From the NCBI GenBank assembly GCA_005879775.1, contig VBJX01000024.1:8926-21951 (forward strand): DNA of 13,026 nt, written 5' to 3'. The position numbers and the translations under genes are program-made. Shown here piece by piece: positions 11,981-13,026 of the stretch (within the stretch, counting starts at the first letter, position 1; every line of letters starts with the position of its first letter). This DNA is from Chloroflexota bacterium (lineage in GTDB: Bacteria; Chloroflexota; Limnocylindria; QHBO01). Below the pieces are notes generated by a model that made no database searches, had not been told where the DNA came from, and saw nothing but the letters and a program-made list of their open reading frames with translations.

Positions 11981-13026
11981 GGGCGGTACTCGCCCCAGGC
12001 ATGCCGCAGGACGGCGCTGATCTCGCCGAGGGTCACGTTTGCCTCCACGCAGCTGCGCATTCTGGGCAGCACGTTCTCCGTTCCATTGGCAGCCGCCTCG
12101 AGGTCGGAGAGCGCCTGCTCAGCCGCCGCCTGGTCACGATTGGCTCGCACGGCGCGCGTCCGCTCCACCTGCTGCCGCTCGGCCTCGGCGTCGATCGGCT
12201 GCGGCTCCGGCCGCTGCTCGTCCCCATCCTCGACGAAGGCATTCACCCCGACCACGATCCGTTCTCGGTTCTCGATCGCCCGCTGCTCGTCGTAGGCCGC
12301 CTGGGCGATCGCCGCCTGCTGGTAGCCGTCCGCTACCGCTGCCAGCGTTCCGCCGCGCCGATCGATCTCCGCCAGCTCGGCGTCGATGCGGGTGACGAGC
12401 TCGTCGGTCAGCGCCTCGAGGTACCAGGAGCCTCCGATCGGATCGACCGGAGCCGTCAGGCCAGACTCGAATGCCAACACTTGTTGTGTTCGAAGTGCCA
12501 AACGAGCCGTGGCCGGCGTTGGCAGCCCGAGGGCCTCGTCGAGGGCGTTCGTGTGCAGGCTCTGCGCCCCACCCAGCGCGGCCGCCAGGGCCTGGACGGT
12601 TGTCCGCACCACGTTGCTGCCTGGCTGCTGGGCGGTGAGGGTGCTGCCCGCCGTCTGGACGTGGAAGCGCATCGCCATGCTCCGTCGGTCGTGGCTCCCG
12701 AACTGCTCGCGGGCGACCCGCGACCAGACCCGTCGCGCCGCGCGGAACTTGGCGATCTCCTCGAACAGGTCGTTGTGGGCGGCAAAGAAGAAGGAGAGGC
12801 GCGGGGCGAATTCGTCGAAGCCCAGCCCGGCCGCCACGGCCGCCGAGCAGTAGGCAATCGCGTCGGCGATGGTGAAGGCCACCTCCTGGACGGCCGTGGC
12901 ACCCGCTTCGCGCATGTGGTACCCGCTGATGCTGATCGTGTTCCAGGCGGGGAGCTCCCTCCGGCAGTAGGCGAAGGTATCGGTCACCAGGCGCATCGAG
13001 GGGCCCGGTGGATAGATATAGGTACC
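11977..13026 (-). CDS. mcmA1: Methylmalonyl-CoA mutase large (catalytic) subunit, C-terminal part, lacking B12 domain
   Basis: 349 codons continuing in frame off the right edge (reading GTYIYPPGPS before the first Met), so the N terminus is missing. Conserved TIM-barrel motifs: ISISGYHMREAGA, FHVQTAGSTLTAQQ, SLHTNALDEALGLP and DPIGGSWYLE. The protein stops after the linker (ISAVLRHAWGEYRP) with no cobalamin-binding DxHxxG domain, so it is the stand-alone catalytic subunit; a separate B12-binding subunit must be encoded elsewhere. With it, the enzyme rearranges methylmalonyl-CoA to succinyl-CoA. The QTAGST form of the motif is shared with isobutyryl- and related mutases, and the substrate-defining N-terminal residues are outside the window; the coupled epimerase gene makes methylmalonyl-CoA the best choice. 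A 15-codon stretch at 12463-12507 has unusual codons. Confidence 0.9.
   Translation of the reverse strand, partial: GTYIYPPGPSMRLVTDTFAYCRRELPAWNTISISGYHMREAGATAVQEVAFTIADAIAYCSAAVAAGLGFDEFAPRLSFFFAAHNDLFEEIAKFRAARRVWSRVAREQFGSHDRRSMAMRFHVQTAGSTLTAQQPGSNVVRTTVQALAAALGGAQSLHTNALDEALGLPTPATARLALRTQQVLAFESGLTAPVDPIGGSWYLEALTDELVTRIDAELAEIDRRGGTLAAVADGYQQAAIAQAAYDEQRAIENRERIVVGVNAFVEDGDEQRPEPQPIDAEAERQQVERTRAVRANRDQAAAEQALSDLEAAANGTENVLPRMRSCVEANVTLGEISAVLRHAWGEYRP

Overview
This is a GC-rich bacterial chromosome segment with densely packed genes, most separated by a few bases or overlapping as ATGA/GTGA. Gene content and style (mraZ-rsmH-ftsL-ftsI cluster, sdhCDAB order, a B12-domain-free methylmalonyl-CoA mutase subunit, a Cys-rich membrane protein of a kind I associate with Chloroflexota) suggest an uncultured Chloroflexota lineage. 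That placement is inference; a high-GC actinobacterium-like relative is not excluded. It looks like core genome: I see no mobile elements, CRISPR arrays, tRNAs or phage genes.

Left part (1-2690, minus strand): the start of the division and cell wall (dcw) cluster, read right to left. A sigma70-like promoter (2658-2685) is followed by a five-copy, 10-bp-phased TGGNN array matching the MraZ operator type. Then come mraZ, rsmH, an unrecognised 67-residue gene with a strong Shine-Dalgarno, ftsL and the 5' part of ftsI, cut by the window edge. The gaps in this cluster hold long perfect palindromes.

Middle (2740-4920): a Cys4-domain membrane protein gene on the minus strand whose frame is broken by one in-frame TGA inside its transmembrane segment; a divergent 78-residue four-Cys protein gene; and the RNase P RNA gene (rnpB, minus strand), whose 3' end abuts that small gene. 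An RNase HI family gene lies just upstream of rnpB and is the last gene of the next operon.

Right part (4897-13026): a carbon metabolism block. The minus-strand operon is icd-like dehydrogenase, sdhC, sdhD, sdhA, sdhB, rnhA. Divergently, sucC and sucD run on the plus strand from a shared 178-bp promoter region. Facing them are the 3' part of the methylmalonyl-CoA mutase catalytic subunit gene and the epimerase gene. Together these make 2-oxoglutarate from isocitrate, feed propionate-derived carbon into succinyl-CoA, convert succinyl-CoA to succinate with nucleotide triphosphate formation, and oxidise succinate to fumarate with electrons passed to quinone.

No gene-free stretch exceeds about 300 bases. 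The longest gaps are 2603-2784 (mraZ control region and a small repeat), 3730-3893 and 9256-9433 (both divergent promoter regions). I found no convincing new multi-gene system. The items most worth a second look are the extended MraZ operator, the in-frame TGA, the two unrecognised small genes, the palindromes in the dcw gaps and a local codon-usage anomaly in the mutase gene.
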